This document shows, piece after piece, positions 26,196 to 38,244 of a stretch of 64,000 nt of DNA (its first letter is position 1; each line of letters begins with the position of its first letter). This DNA is from Chrysomallon squamiferum (lineage: Eukaryota; Mollusca; Gastropoda; Neomphalida; Peltospiridae): positions 13,941,037 to 14,005,036 of the forward strand of contig CM022677.1 of assembly GCA_012295275.1 (NCBI GenBank), read 5' to 3'. The notes below the pieces were generated by a model. It did no database searches. It worked only from the letters and a program-made list of their open reading frames with translations, and was not told where the DNA came from. A program made the translations under genes and the position numbers.

Positions 26196-29100
26196 TAAGT
26201 TGGAGAGTCTTCCACCAGGTCACCAATCTCAACATCAGATATCAGGAGAAAAAACTTGAAAAACTTGAACATGCTAAAACCAGGCAAAGAAAAACATTAA
26301 AATGAAACACTTGACAGACGACTGTGATGGCTGTGTGTGACAGTGGCAAAGACAAAAGCCTGGAAGTTGAGCAGCAGGTGACTTAGTTTACTTCCATTAG
26401 CATTGTTTTTTTTATAGACATATTTGTCATCACTCTAACTAAAATAGTAATATTTAATTTTTAATTTTATTTATATTTAATATTTAAATATTTATTTTTT
26501 AAAATACTGGCATTTAAACATCTCTGCATGTTTATCATAACATTTAAATTAATAGTATCCATTAGCTATACATGTGACTTTCATTTTATTGAAGAATCTA
26601 ACTAGCAGAAGTAATTAGTGCAGATTTGGGATTAAATGTCTTTCTTTAATTTTTATTTATGAATTTGTTTCTGTTTATGAGAAATAATGCTTGCCAAAAC
26701 AGTCTGCTAGATCATTGTAGAAGTTCAAGATGAAAGAGGAAATAAAAGAGAGAAATGTACTCAGTGAATACAGATAGAACAAACTGTAAGCTGGAAACCA
26801 TTTTGAGTTTCTTAATTGTGGCTAATCCACCTTTACTTCGAAAATTGCTAAAATGTCATCTTGTTTTGCAACTTTAATTGTGCAAGCTGAAAATTAATCT
26901 CTTTCTGGTTTTGCAGGTGATTATGAGAAGATGACAAATTCTACTGATACTGTTACTAGCCAGTCAGAGGAATTCAATAAAACTGTTCTGAAGTAAGTAG
27001 TATTGATATGTTTTATGATAGTAAATAACAGTGATGTGTTTAAGTACTTATGTACACATGAATGCAGGGCTCAAAATGGCCAGTCACCAAAGGCTACCAA
27101 AATTTCTTTCTTTCTCTTGATAAAGTAGAATTTCAGTATAACATATGTTGGTATATTTGCATAAGTGACTGCTCAAAACATATTTTTTACCTTACTTCAA
27201 AAATTAATGATCAAGTAAGTACATGTTTTCATACATTTAAAAGCAGAAACATGAATATTTTTTGTTTGGGCTACTAAAAAACAAATTAGGGTCACTGAAT
27301 TTATTTCAGATGAGTTTCGAGCCTTGTTTGTATTTATGTATTTCTTACATTACAGTGTCTTTGTGTATGTGTGTGTGTGTGTGTTTCAATGTGGTATTAA
27401 ATGCTTTGTTTTGGTTAGAGTCATCAGTGTAATAATGTCAGCACTGTGTGTACTAAATCCCACTATACAGGTTTAAGCAAACAACAGTTTAAAACATGTA
27501 TAATTACATGTAACATGACATGATACCATCAGTCCTAGTTTTCAGTTATGTCTATTGAAATCATGTAGAGTTTTTGCATGTATGTGCATTTTATTTATAC
27601 TGACGTTTTATATTATGCTGAGGTTTCCTTATTTCAGTCATTGCAGACATTAGTTAAATTAGTTCAGGAAACACATTTTATGTTCAGCAGTTCGTGTTGC
27701 ATCCATCATTTTCCTTAACTAGCAAAATATCAGCAATATCCAGATTTGTTTTCCCATTAGGACAGCTGTCTCAACTGTATATTTGTATTTCAGTTCACCA
27801 ACTTATCAGATGAAGAAATTGAAGTAAGTAAATTTCTAATCTGCTTTTATTTAGAATTTTACTTAAAGATGTGATTTGTTTGTTATTTTAGATTAATGAT
27901 TTATGTCTTGAGATCTTTCAATGTGATAAACAATACTTATGTGAAAAACGGTTATTAACTCAATTAGAGTAGGTTCTTTGTTTTGGACAGGGTGTATGAT
28001 TTTAGTTTTTATTAAATACAGTAATAATTCTTCTTTTTCCTCATTTATGTTTAACTTACTATATTAGACAATCTTCACTCAGTTTAGTCAGAAAATAAAA
28101 TAAGAAGCTTATGAAAAGTTGATGTTTTCCTATTTAAAAATCCATATTATAGATACAAATGTTAAAAAAATCAATCAAACAAACACACACACACACACTC
28201 AAACACACACACATACATACACACACAAAATATATATTGTATGCCATATCCTCAGTCTTTCAGGAATTTTATGTTTCCTATTGACAAAATGATGACAGAA
28301 CTAATAAAATGTCTGCTTATTATTTTATTAACATACTTTATTATTTTCAGTGTAATGTGACTTGAATGTTCTTACATTAACGTTTGATTGAATGTATATA
28401 TTACAGTTTATTTTTGGTATTTTAACTAGACTAAGTTCCTGACCTTCAAGATGGACAAATTAACTCAAGAGCAGAGAAAAGAGAGTCAAGAAAGGTCGTG
28501 GAACATTCCTGAAAAGAACATAGACCATGAACTACATGGCTTAAGGAATGATGTTGAGGTATGTGTGAAATCAGTTCATAAAGAAAAACAGATCTATGTT
28601 AATTGTGTTGAAGATGTTTCTGAGTCTAAAATTCTTCTTTACCTTTAATTATGTGAATCAAATTCATCTTTATTTTAGACATGTTTTTATCTCTTTAGAT
28701 TATTTTTCAGTAAATAATTTGAATTGATAACTGCATCATTAAATCTCACTAGAATACAAAACAAAGTATTTAAAAAAGGTTATGTTTCAATTTTTAGTTT
28801 ACTATAATTATATTGATTCATGCAGACTTAATTAATTGAATTGTTTTATAACAAGGAAATGTCATTATTTACTGAATGACATTCAGATCTTTCACCATGT
28901 ATTTATAGGAACTGAAGAAACCAATATACTAAACTGTGGATTTAAACTCTTTATTTTCAGAAGTTAAATCAGCTTGTTAAGGATAGAAATATTCAAGAAA
29001 TTGTTGATCAATACAAACTCAGATTGACATTTTGGAACAAAGAGCAGCTCGAGTCTCCAGTAGAGTTGAAGTATTTGGTGCTGTCCAGCAGGTATTTAAA

Positions 29101-29593
29101 TACATTATTCATTTTATTTCAGTTTTAAATATTTCTTCAGTCTTTCACAAAATTCTATGCAAAATATTTTTCTTACACTGAATTAAGCAACTTACATAAA
29201 AATGTAATATATTTGTTTTTGTAAAATCATGAAAATGATTAGCAATTATTGTATACTGATGCTTTGTCTGCACATGATATATCATTTATTGAAAGAATCC
29301 GACTAATTATTTGTTCAGTTATAAAGACACCTACCTGCCTGTCTGATTTTAAGATTCTTTTTACTTTACTCTAACTTTTTTACTTTATTTTATTTATTTA
29401 TTTGTATTTATTTATTTATAAAAGGAGCAATAAGTAATAACCAGATAATTCTACAAGTAAAATCAGTACAAATATAATTCTGTGTGTTTTTGTAGGAGAT
29501 GAGACTCAGTTGTACAATGGAGGTAATGGTTACTCATGTTGGGAACATTAAACAATCACACAAAAAATATCAGACAGAACTTGAAGAGAACAA
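26196..29593 (+). pseudogene. IRAG/JAW1 (MRVI1)-family-like gene fragment, copy B
   Basis: Plus-strand exons: gap edge to 26377 (contains KLEKLEHAKTRQRKTLK, ends SLEVEQQ); 26917-26992 (DYEKMTNSTDTVTSQSEEF); 27794-27823 (FTNLSDEEIE); 28430-28558 (TKFLTFKMDKLTQEQRKES through LHGLRNDVE); 28961-29091 (KLNQLVKDRNIQEIV through RAARVSSRVEVFGAVQQ); 29496-29593 (EMRLSCTMEVMVTHVGNIKQ through TELEENK). From 27794 on, exon phases agree, and the order matches the coiled-coil of IRAG1/IRAG2, ER-membrane partners of the IP3 receptor. The 28961 exon has the same one-base deletion as copy A (between DQYK and QIDILEQ), so both descend from an already broken or unusual exon. The 26917 exon does not join in phase to 27794. 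The 3' exons seen in copy A (KQLMSV..., SERSMS...) are absent: similarity stops at about 29.93 kb. Confidence 0.65.
27065..27326. mobile_element. Short MITE-like element with GGGCTC ends, in an intron of copy B
   Basis: Starts CAGGGCTCAAAATGGCCAGT and ends GAGTTTCGAGCCTTG, so the ends are inverted repeats of the CARGGCTCRAAA type also seen at 59989-60944. It is about 262 bp with no coding capacity. The flanking 8-mers (CATGAATG and TTTGTATT) agree at only half their positions, so a target duplication is not demonstrated. It is absent from the inverted copy A. Confidence 0.6.
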
Positions 29594-29935
29594 GTGAGTT
29601 GACACTGTCTTTTCTCTTTAATTGACAAAGATGATAATGATATTTGTATAAAAATTCAGGTAAAAAATAATCAGAATGTAATATTTTTGTCAGAAGCTAA
29701 TGTTAACTATTATCTCATTACTTGGATTTTTTATTTTATTTATTAGCCCTAATCATATAAACATTGATGAAAAAGACTGTTAATTCAGATATTTTGTAAG
29801 AAAAAATAATGTAAATTATATGTTTCTGAATTGAAAGCTCTTAAGAATTTATTCATGTCTTTGTTGTCACTGATGTACTTAATTAAGGACGGCATTGTGT
29901 TGGCTTTTTTGTTGTTGTTGTTTTTATTATTATTA
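29594..29935 (+). repeat. Duplicated flank shared with copy A, ending in ATT tract
   Basis: Colinear with the reverse complement of about 1000-1185: the blocks ACACTGTCTTTTCTC, GACAAAGATGATAATGA and TTGTTGTCACTGATGTACTT are shared, ending at an (ATT)n tract. Beyond that the sequence is copied from the RING-gene upstream region. Confidence 0.75.
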
Positions 29936-29939
29936 TGAT

Positions 29940-30420
29940 TATTATTATTATTATTTCTTTTTCTTTTATTTTCTTACATTTCCCTTTCTCTGTATTTTCT
30001 TTTTTTCTTTCTCGAGTCTTCCATGTCCTTGCTACTGCTGCTGTTGTAGGTGCTGCTGCTGTTGTTGTTGTTGTTGTTATTCTTTTTATTTTTATTATTA
30101 ACAGATATGGCAACAGCTTCAGATTCCGATGATATTCTTTCGTGTTGACTTTGTATGGAAATTTTTAACAAGCTGTGAATTCTGTATTGAGGACACTTGT
30201 TCTGCACCAAATGTCTGCAGGGCTACATAAACCACAGTTATGATAACAACGAGATAAAACTGTTCTTGTTTTGTTTCCATGCTGGTGTCGGGTGCAGACA
30301 AAAGTAAAATTGTTGTTAGTGATTATAACAATTACTGTGTAAAATGTTTTTGTTTAGAAAGAAACTCACTGATAAACAGATACGAAACTTCCTCTCCAAC
30401 ATCTGTTAACATGGTAAAGC
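29940..30420 (+). pseudogene. Broken copy of the RING/propeller gene
   Basis: About 29940-30270 matches 18380-18710: the ATT tract, T/C-rich stretch, acceptor CAG|ATATGGCAACAGC, then the RING start. Stop codons replace RING positions (TGA directly after the first Cys codon at the CCIC site, and others in the LNCGHSFC region), so the zinc ligands are lost. At about 30270 the match jumps to about 19872-20010 (TTTCCATGCTGGTGTC...), skipping the first intron and the whole coiled coil, and fades after CTTCCTCTCCA. This is a truncated duplicate with an internal deletion and no ligase function. Confidence 0.85.
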
Positions 30421-30734
30421 ACTTTTACCTTGGGTGGGTGTTTTGTGTGTCAGTGTGTGTGAATGTGTTTTGTGGATGTGTTTATTATTTGCTTGTTTTT
30501 GTTTTTTTAATTTTATTACCTAGGTCAAAGTTATAATACTTTATTCATGTTAGACAGTTATATAGATTTTTAACTTAAATAATATGGAGAAATTATTGAG
30601 TGTTCATTGCAGATTTGAATATATGCTTAAAAAGTCATTTTACATTAAACACATGTCAAATTTCCATCAGTCATTCAGTGACTGACAAAAACAACAAGTA
30701 TTATAATATCACATTTTAGATTTTATATTCCACA

Positions 30735-33245
30735 GACAGGATAGTACATACCACAGTCTGTAACAACTAGACACGATGCACTGCCTTGAACAGACTCACT
30801 GACAGGGTAGTACATACCACAGACTATAATATACTAGACACGATGCATTGCCTTGAATAAAAAGACTCACTGACAGGATAGTACACACCAGAGTCTGTAA
30901 TATACTAAACAAGATGCATTGCCTTGAACAAACGAACACACTGACAGGATAGTACATACCACAGTCTGTAATACTAGATAGACTGCACTGCCTTGAACAA
31001 ACACACTCACTGACAGGGTAGTGCATACCACAGACTGTCATATACTAAACAAGATCCATTGCCTTGAACAAACAAACTCACTGACAGGATAGTACATACC
31101 ACAGTCTATAATATACTAGATAGAGTGCACTGCCTTGAACAAAGATACTCACTGACAGGGCAGTACATACAACAGTCTGTAATACTAGATACAGTGCACT
31201 GCCTTCAACAAAGAGACTCACTGACAGGGCAGTACATACCACAGTCTGTAATACTAGACACGATGAACTGCCTTGAACAAAGAGACTCACTGACAGGATA
31301 GTACATACCACAAACTCTGACAAGATAATACATACCACAGTCTGTAGAATTCTAGACACGATTCACTGCCTTGAACAAACTGACTCACTGACAGGGTAGT
31401 ACATACCAGAGTGTGTAATATACAGTGAACTACCTTGAACAGTCTCACTGACAGCATAGTACATACCAAAGTCTGTAATATACTAGACACGATGCATTGG
31501 CTTGAACAAACATAATCTCTGACAGGATAGAACATACCACAGTCTGTAATATACTAAACACGATGCACTGCTTTGAACAGACTCACTGACAGGATAGCAC
31601 ATACCACAGTCTGTAATATACTAAACACGATGCACTGCCTTGAACAGACTCACTGACAGGATAGTACGTACCATAAACTCTGACAGGATAGTACATACCA
31701 TAGTCTGTAATATACTAGACACGATGCATTGCCTTGATCAAGCAGACTCACTGACATGGTAGTACATACCACAGTCTATAATACTAGATAGACTACACTG
31801 GCTTGAAAAAACAGCCTCACTGACAGGGTAGTACATACCACAAACAGTAATATATTAGACACGATGCACTGCTTTGAACAGACTCACTGACAGGATAGCA
31901 CATACCACAATCTGCAATATACTAGATACGATGCACTGCCTTGAACAGACTCACTGACAGGATAGTACGTACCAGAAACTGACAGGGTAGTACATACCAC
32001 AGTCTGTAATATACTAGACACGATGCATTGCCTTGAACAAACAGACTCACTGACAGGGTAGTACATACCACAGTCTGTTATATACTAGACACGATTCACT
32101 GCCTTGAACAAACAGTCCCACTGACAGGATAGTACATACCACAGTCTGTAATATAGTAGACACGATGCACTGCGTTGTACAAACAGACTCACTGGCAGGA
32201 TAGTACATACCACAGTCTGTAATATAATAGATCCGATGCATTGCCTTGAACAAACAGACTTACTGACAGGATAGTATATACCAAACTCTGTAGTATAATA
32301 GACTGAATTCACTGCCTTGAACAAACACACTCGCTGACAGGGTACATACCACAGTCTATAATATACTAAACACGACGCACTGCTTTCAACAGTCTCACTG
32401 ACAGGATGGTACACTCCACAGTCTTTAATATAGTAGACACAAAGCACTGCCTTGAACAAACAGACTCACTGGCAGGATAGTACATACCTCAGGCTGTAAT
32501 AAACTAGACATGATTCACTGCCTTGACCAACAGACTCACTGACAGTGTAGTACATACCACAGTCTGTAATATACTGGACACGATACACTGCTTGAACAAA
32601 CAGACTCACTGATAGGGTTGTACATAACACAATCTGTAATACAGTAAACACGATGCACTGCTTTGAACAGTCTCACTGACAGGATAGTACATACCACAGT
32701 ATGAAGTATACTAGACACGATGCACTGCTTTGAACAGACTCACTGGCAGGATAGTACATACCACAGTATGAAGTATACTAGACACGATGCACTGCCTTGA
32801 ACAGACTCACTGGCAGGATAGTACATACCACAGTATGAAGTATACTAGACACGATGCACTGCTTTGAACAGACTCACTGGCAGGATAGTACATACCACAG
32901 TATGAAGTATACTAGACACGATGCACTGCCTTGAACAGACTCACTGGCAGGATAGTACATACTACAGTATGAAGTATACTAGACACGATGCACTGCTTTG
33001 AACAGACTCACTGACAGGATAGTACATACCACAGTATGAAGTATACTAGACACGATGCACTGCCTTGAACAGACTCACTGGCAGGATAGTACATACTACA
33101 GTATGAAGTATACTAGACACGATGCACTGCTTTGAACAGACTCACTGACAGGATAGTATATACCACAGTCTGTAATACTAGACATGATGCACTGGGTAGT
33201 ACATACCACAGACTGTAATATACTAGATAGAGTGCACTGCCTTGA
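30735..33245 (+). repeat. Minisatellite array, 67-71 bp unit, about 36 copies
   Basis: The unit contains GACAGGATAGTACATACCAC, AGTCTGTAATATACTAGACA and CGATGCACTGCCTTGAACA, joined by GACTCACT. Copies vary by a few substitutions and by presence of an extra AAAC (71 versus 67 bp); a few are short. Open frames on the minus strand are by-products of the unit and change frame because 67 and 71 are not multiples of three. Confidence 0.97.
32640..33170 (+). repeat. Homogenised sub-array with 134-bp dimeric period
   Basis: Seven consecutive intervals of exactly 67 bp (CTAGACAC at 32711, 32778, 32845, 32912, 32979, 33046, 33113). Units share the CAGTATGAAGTATACTAG variant, and CTTTGAACA alternates with CCTTGAACA from one unit to the next, giving a higher-order period of 134 bp. 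Confidence 0.9.
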
Positions 33246-33530
33246 AGAAACAGTCAGCCATATTGAATTGTGGACGGGAGTGGGTGAATAGTAAAGATAT
33301 AAAATGACATTAGTTACACCTTTCATCTTCAAATCCCAAAATAATGTTAGTAACAAACTATGTAAGAACCTTACCAAACTAAGAATCAGCTACTCAACTA
33401 ATCTAAACTCAATCAAATTCAAACACAAAGTAAGCACAACACCAAACTGTAGCTATGGAATTTCTAAAACCATGAAACATTACGTATTTCTATGTCCACA
33501 TTTTTCCAGTGAACAGATTTTCTCATAGTT
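33246..33530 (+). pseudogene. LINE (non-LTR retrotransposon) ORF2 C-terminal fragment 1
   Basis: The plus strand reads NLTKLRISYSTNLNSIKFKH, then TTPNCSYGISKTMKHYVFLC and PHFS. This resembles the end of non-LTR ORF2 proteins, where a C-x-C-G...E...H....C knuckle closes the protein; here the second Cys is Tyr and the Glu is Lys. The copy at 57930-58286 matches along its length and keeps CRCG and ET. It lies directly after the minisatellite and abuts the MITE-like copy at 33535. Confidence 0.6.
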
Positions 33531-33534
33531 CAAT

Positions 33535-33960
33535 AAACTCGATGTATTGGCTTACCTTATTTTGCCAACATCTAAAATGAAATATCCAAATTCTTTATTA
33601 ATTAAAATAGACAGAAAAACTGAGTCCTAGTTATTCAAATCAGCTGGTAATAAAGGTTCAAACAAACTTTTTTTGTTTTTTTTATTCCGGGTAAGTAACC
33701 CTACTGGAATTGAAAAGAAAAACAGTAGCAAATACGAGGTTATAGAGTTATCTCCCATGATAACTTGTTCCGTTAACCAACCGATAATTCTTTATCCTGA
33801 CGGTTTAAAAAGTTCGCTAGAATTGTTCGTTGGCTTCACTTTAGCGAACTAATACTTGAATTAATAAGGAAAAACAATAGCAAACTCTTGCTGATAGAGT
33901 TATCGCCTGTGATAAACTGTTTTGTTAACCAACCGATAACTCTATAACGTAACGGTTATT
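33535..33960 (+). mobile_element. Inverted-repeat (MITE-like) element, copy B, partial
   Basis: The GGCTTACCTTATTTTGCCAA arm block, the GGGTAAGTAACCCT block and two internal units with GTTAACCAACCGATAA at 33772 and 33924 (offset 152) match 60150-60700 in the same order. The outer ends carrying GGCTCGAAAT are missing. Confidence 0.75.
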
Positions 33961-34631
33961 ATATAATATCACATTAACCTTGCTTTTCACAACTTTTCTT
34001 TTATTGGTCATTTTAATTATTCAGTTCAGTTTGGGGTTTTTCTATCTGTCTGTGTGTCTGTATGTCTGTCTATGGATTTATCTCTATATATTCTGTCTGT
34101 CTCACTCTCCATCTATCTGTCTATCTGTCTATCCACCTACCTATCTACCTCTCAGATTTCAGTGATAAGTGCAGGTGTCACTGTAATTAAAACTTCAGTA
34201 AAAGAAACGATAAACACTGCAGAAAGCATTGATAATAAAACAGCGATGATATTTTATCTCACTGGGAGAGGTTCTGTGTATGCCTAAAATACTGAATATT
34301 AATATTAATATATTTATTTATTTATTTATTAAGAATTAATCTGTAATAGCGCAGTATATTTACAGAACTCGCCTTTTCAGTATACTTTTAATAAAAACGT
34401 CTATTAATGTTTCGCTATATTCTAGACTTTTCTGATATTTAAGAAAGATGCACTTGCAAATATCAATAACATGGTGAAGTTAATTCATCTTAATCTAGTC
34501 TCTCACCTCTCAACTGCAATTCTACTGTCTTAATAATTAAAAAAAAAATGAGAATAATGCGCATTATTAAACGTTGATTCATTATTCAACTTGTTAGATA
34601 CGTTATACCTGTTAATGAAAAATTAAACTTT

Positions 34632-34662
<31 letters not shown>

Positions 34663-35323
34663 TTATGCAACATAAAATTATCTAATATAGTTAATTTATA
34701 AACAATACCTCTATTTTTCAATACACTGTGTTTTCAATACATAATATTACCGGTACGCCTCTGTTTACAACATAAAACATGTAACATAAATAGTGATGGC
34801 GGTACTGAAGTTGCATCTTATTTTCATAATGCCTTAAAATTAGCTGTTCTGTGAAACATGTTCTGTTAATAAAATATCACACTAGTATGGAAGCGTTCTC
34901 GATATTCTAATATAATTCTACTGTTGTTTATAAAAACACGCTAACCTGGAAGCCGAATCTACATTTCTGAATGTACACTGTGTTTTCGTAGTAAAATTAC
35001 ACCTGTAATGTTTACTATAATGCTTCAGTACACACATAAAACAACAACAACAACGACAACGACAATAACAATAGTAATATTAGGAAAATAAAATTTTAAT
35101 CTTTATTCGATTTCTTTACTTCTCAATATCCATAAGACTTCAAATGTTAACATCATCGCTCCAGTCTGGATGTCAGTGTATTTTTATGAAGTAGCTATAG
35201 CTTCACACAGACAAGTACACTGGAGATATCCACTTTTCAATCCACTTTACTGAGACACAGAACATAAAAAATAATTTAAAAAAAAAAATAAAAAATGAGA
35301 ATGACCGAGACAATTATTTGAGG

Positions 35324-35383
<60 letters not shown>

Positions 35384-36249
35384 GTAATAAATAAATAAAT
35401 AAATAACAAAGAAACATTTACATCGTATAATAAAAACATTTTTTATAATTTAGTATGTAGGTGAGAGGTATATATTGAACATATTAAATGGGCTTCTGGA
35501 TTTTATTTTATTTTATTTTTTTTAATCACCAATGTATGATTATACTTGGAAAGGTGAGAAGAGGATAGATTAATAATATGACATTTTATAACTTGAAACA
35601 TTACTTATATTTACTAACGCAAAATGCGCAAGATAAATATTTTGTTTTATAGAAGATCAGTGGATAATCAGAATTATAGCGCGCGCTTGAGGATTAACGT
35701 CATTTTTTATTGACTATATTAGAGATTATACAAGAAACAAAAACACATTATTATTACAGATAAAACTAAATCGCTAAGACTGTGAATCAAAAACAGAACA
35801 TAATGTGCTGCAGAGAAATAGAGAGTTATGTACCCTTTTTTCAACAGTAGCTGTAGAGTTGATACTTAGCGACTTAGATTTCCAGATTCGTATTATTAAC
35901 AAAAGACTTAATTTGTTTTTTCGTTTTATTTTATTTTCTCTCTCTCTTCCTGACAGTAGTAATGATAGAAGAAAAGATTTTTTTTTTTTTCTTCCAGACA
36001 AAGTGTTATATGTATTTTAGGAAATATACTTTTTCTAAGCAGAAGAACGAGGAAGGTGATTATCAATAATGACACCAAAGACTGTGTTTTTAATTACATT
36101 TTTCTGGTGTCTGTCTGGATAACACGTGTTTCATTAAACATTCTGTAATTTTAATTTTACTACCGACTGCACAGTTTATATAATGGATGTTGGATATTAA
36201 TAGTATCATTATATATGTATTTGAGATGGGCTAGTTTAATCTGATATTT
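33961..36249. other. Non-coding; SSRs
   Basis: Contains TCTG/TCTA tetranucleotide-like tracts (34040-34150), (TTTA)n (34628-34665), ACAACA (35040-35070) and (AAT)n (35325-35384). Open frames at 33980-34287 and 35774-36020 have no recognisable domains. Nothing else is seen. Confidence 0.5.
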
Positions 36250-36910
36250 TAAAAGCTTCAGGTAAGATTGTATTTTTTATGATGCAAAATAGAGGTAAAA
36301 GACTACAAAATATCACGTTATTTTCACTAAGTATCAATAAACGTCGCTGGTTTTATATATAAAATGTGAATTACGTCGCATTTTACAAAACAGAAAACTT
36401 AGCTTATCTCTGTGAATTTTTATTTTAATGTCGTTTGCTTTGCAAAGTGAAATTTTGTGATTCAAGTAACGTGTATCTTCTCATGCTTTCAGTATTAATC
36501 TTTAATTTTTAAAATTTTTTGTTGAAAAGAAATTGTAATTCACTTTAACAGAAAAATATTTCACAACAGAGGGCTTCCCCTGTATATGTAGTCATTAAGT
36601 TATTTATTTCTGAATTTAAAAGTCCAGCGCTGAATGCCACTATAAAATAAAAGGTCAGATCCATATAAATGTTATATTTGATTAACAGCAGAACAGATTA
36701 CATTAATTCACGTTAATACATCAAACCAGCGACGTTTATATTATAAATTGATACTGAGTGTAAATAACGTGATGTTTTATTATATTTTTCTTTCTTTTGC
36801 ATCATAACAAATATTAATAATTTCACGTACATTTTATTCTGCTAGGAGAAATCTTGTATAGTCAATATTATACTTTGTAAGTTACATCATAGAAAACATG
36901 CCTGTCCTCC
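36250..36910. repeat. Fold-back repeat with arms of about 110 bp
   Basis: The reverse complement of about 36270-36375 matches 36706-36815: both contain AACCAGCGACGTTTAT and AATAACGTGAT. The centre (36540-36700) carries GGGCTTCCCCTGTATAT and AGCGCTGAATGCCACTATAA. The left arm plus centre are an inverted copy of 7915-8345, and the right arm is a direct copy of 8245-8440. Confidence 0.75.
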
Positions 36911-37689
36911 TGAACTAGTGTTTTATGAGATATGAGGATATTTTCAGTTAGCTAGACGAAATATATCATTTATTACAACATAACAATAATGTCTTTACTA
37001 TCAAGTAAATATTAATGTTTCTTCTCCAGTTACTAGTAAAATCTTACATAAATCTTACCTATTATTTAAATTGTGCAATCGGTATTAAAATTAAAATCAT
37101 ATTTTTTTTTTATTTATTTATTTATTTATACTTGTAAACACAACAACTACAATAATACTAATTAAAATGATAAATAAAATAATAATTAAGAAAGACCACT
37201 TAAACCAGGATAAAAATAAAAAAGTAAGAAAAGACATAAAATGATTATTTCAGGCATATATTCTGAATGCTAGATCATTCTATGTTTGGTTGAACCTCAG
37301 TTTATTCATATAGAACTGAAATCTTATTTGTTTATAAAAAGTAAACTCTGTCCAGTGTCACAAATTATATCTAGAAAACTTCACTGTACGTCAAAATTTA
37401 GTAGTTTAGTAAATACTCAGATACAAGTTTAATCATGTCTCGACACTGATTTTTGGAAGAACAAAACTGGCCAACAGATTATTTTTTTAATGAAACACGT
37501 GTTATCCAGACAGTCAGCTACACGTCTGTACAACCAGACTTGTCTTCACAAGTTTCACCCAAACGTTTCTTCACAAAACACTCGCCGTTGTACAGGACCA
37601 ACAAGTACCACATATACCCAACGCTTTTCCTGGAATTTAAAAGTGATTTTTTCTTCTGTACGTATCTGGATTGAGATAAGTCCTGAGAA

Positions 37690-38199
37690 AGTAAGAACAG
37701 AAAAAATTCAGAACGTATCTCGGTTAGAACTTCATGACTATGAAATTCACGGTAGAGAATTAGCGGGACAGATAGAACACGTTTTAAATTTGACAAATGA
37801 ACAGTTAATGTTAGCTCGTGGACTAGAACGTGCTTCGAAAAGAAGGAAAAAGTATTTAAGTATATCAAAATGTAGGAAAGAAAAGATAAAAGAACATGCC
37901 AGAGTTAAAGAAAAACAATTTTCGATGCTCTCTGTCGTGGTGAAGACATTATTAAAGTACGACAGCGACATCGTCTGAAATGTCACTTCCATTACAATAT
38001 GAAAAATCCGCTTTTAATTGTTAAGCCTGCTAAAGAAGAGATTCTGCATTTCTCACCGAAAATTGTTCTCTATCATGATTTTATCAGTGATGCTGAAATT
38101 GAAGACATTGAAACAGTTTCTATGCCACTTTTAAAAACATCTGAAATCAGTTGTTATCAAAAGCATCTTTTGCAATTAATGCTAAAATTGGAGGCATAA
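37690..38199 (+). pseudogene. Prolyl 4-hydroxylase alpha-subunit (P4HA) fragment
   Basis: The first frame (about 37690-37920) reads HDYEIHGRELAGQIEHVLNL, TNEQLMLARG and LERASKRRKKYL, matching the peptide-substrate/TPR region of P4HA. At about 37925 the frame shifts to give DALCRGEDIIKVRQRHRLKC, the conserved CRGE linker. It then continues as HYNMKNPLLIVKPAKEEILH, PKIVLYHDFISDAEIEDI and MPLLKT, the start of the 2-oxoglutarate/Fe(II) dioxygenase domain. The catalytic HxD...H residues lie further on and are missing; similarity ends by about 38140. P4HA hydroxylates proline in collagen in the ER. The region is read without any intron, which fits a retrocopy, but an intron-poor original exon is also possible. 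Frameshifted and truncated, it is non-functional. Confidence 0.82.
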
Positions 38200-38209
38200 C
38201 AGAGAAAGA

Positions 38210-38244
<35 letters not shown>

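Noticed and set aside
30735-33245. Possible CRISPR-like array
   Set aside because: Units are contiguous 67-71 bp tandem repeats with no unique spacers, in a eukaryotic genome; it is a minisatellite.
30796-33377. Cys/Val-rich open frames on the minus strand
   Set aside because: They are by-products of the minisatellite unit and change frame from copy to copy.
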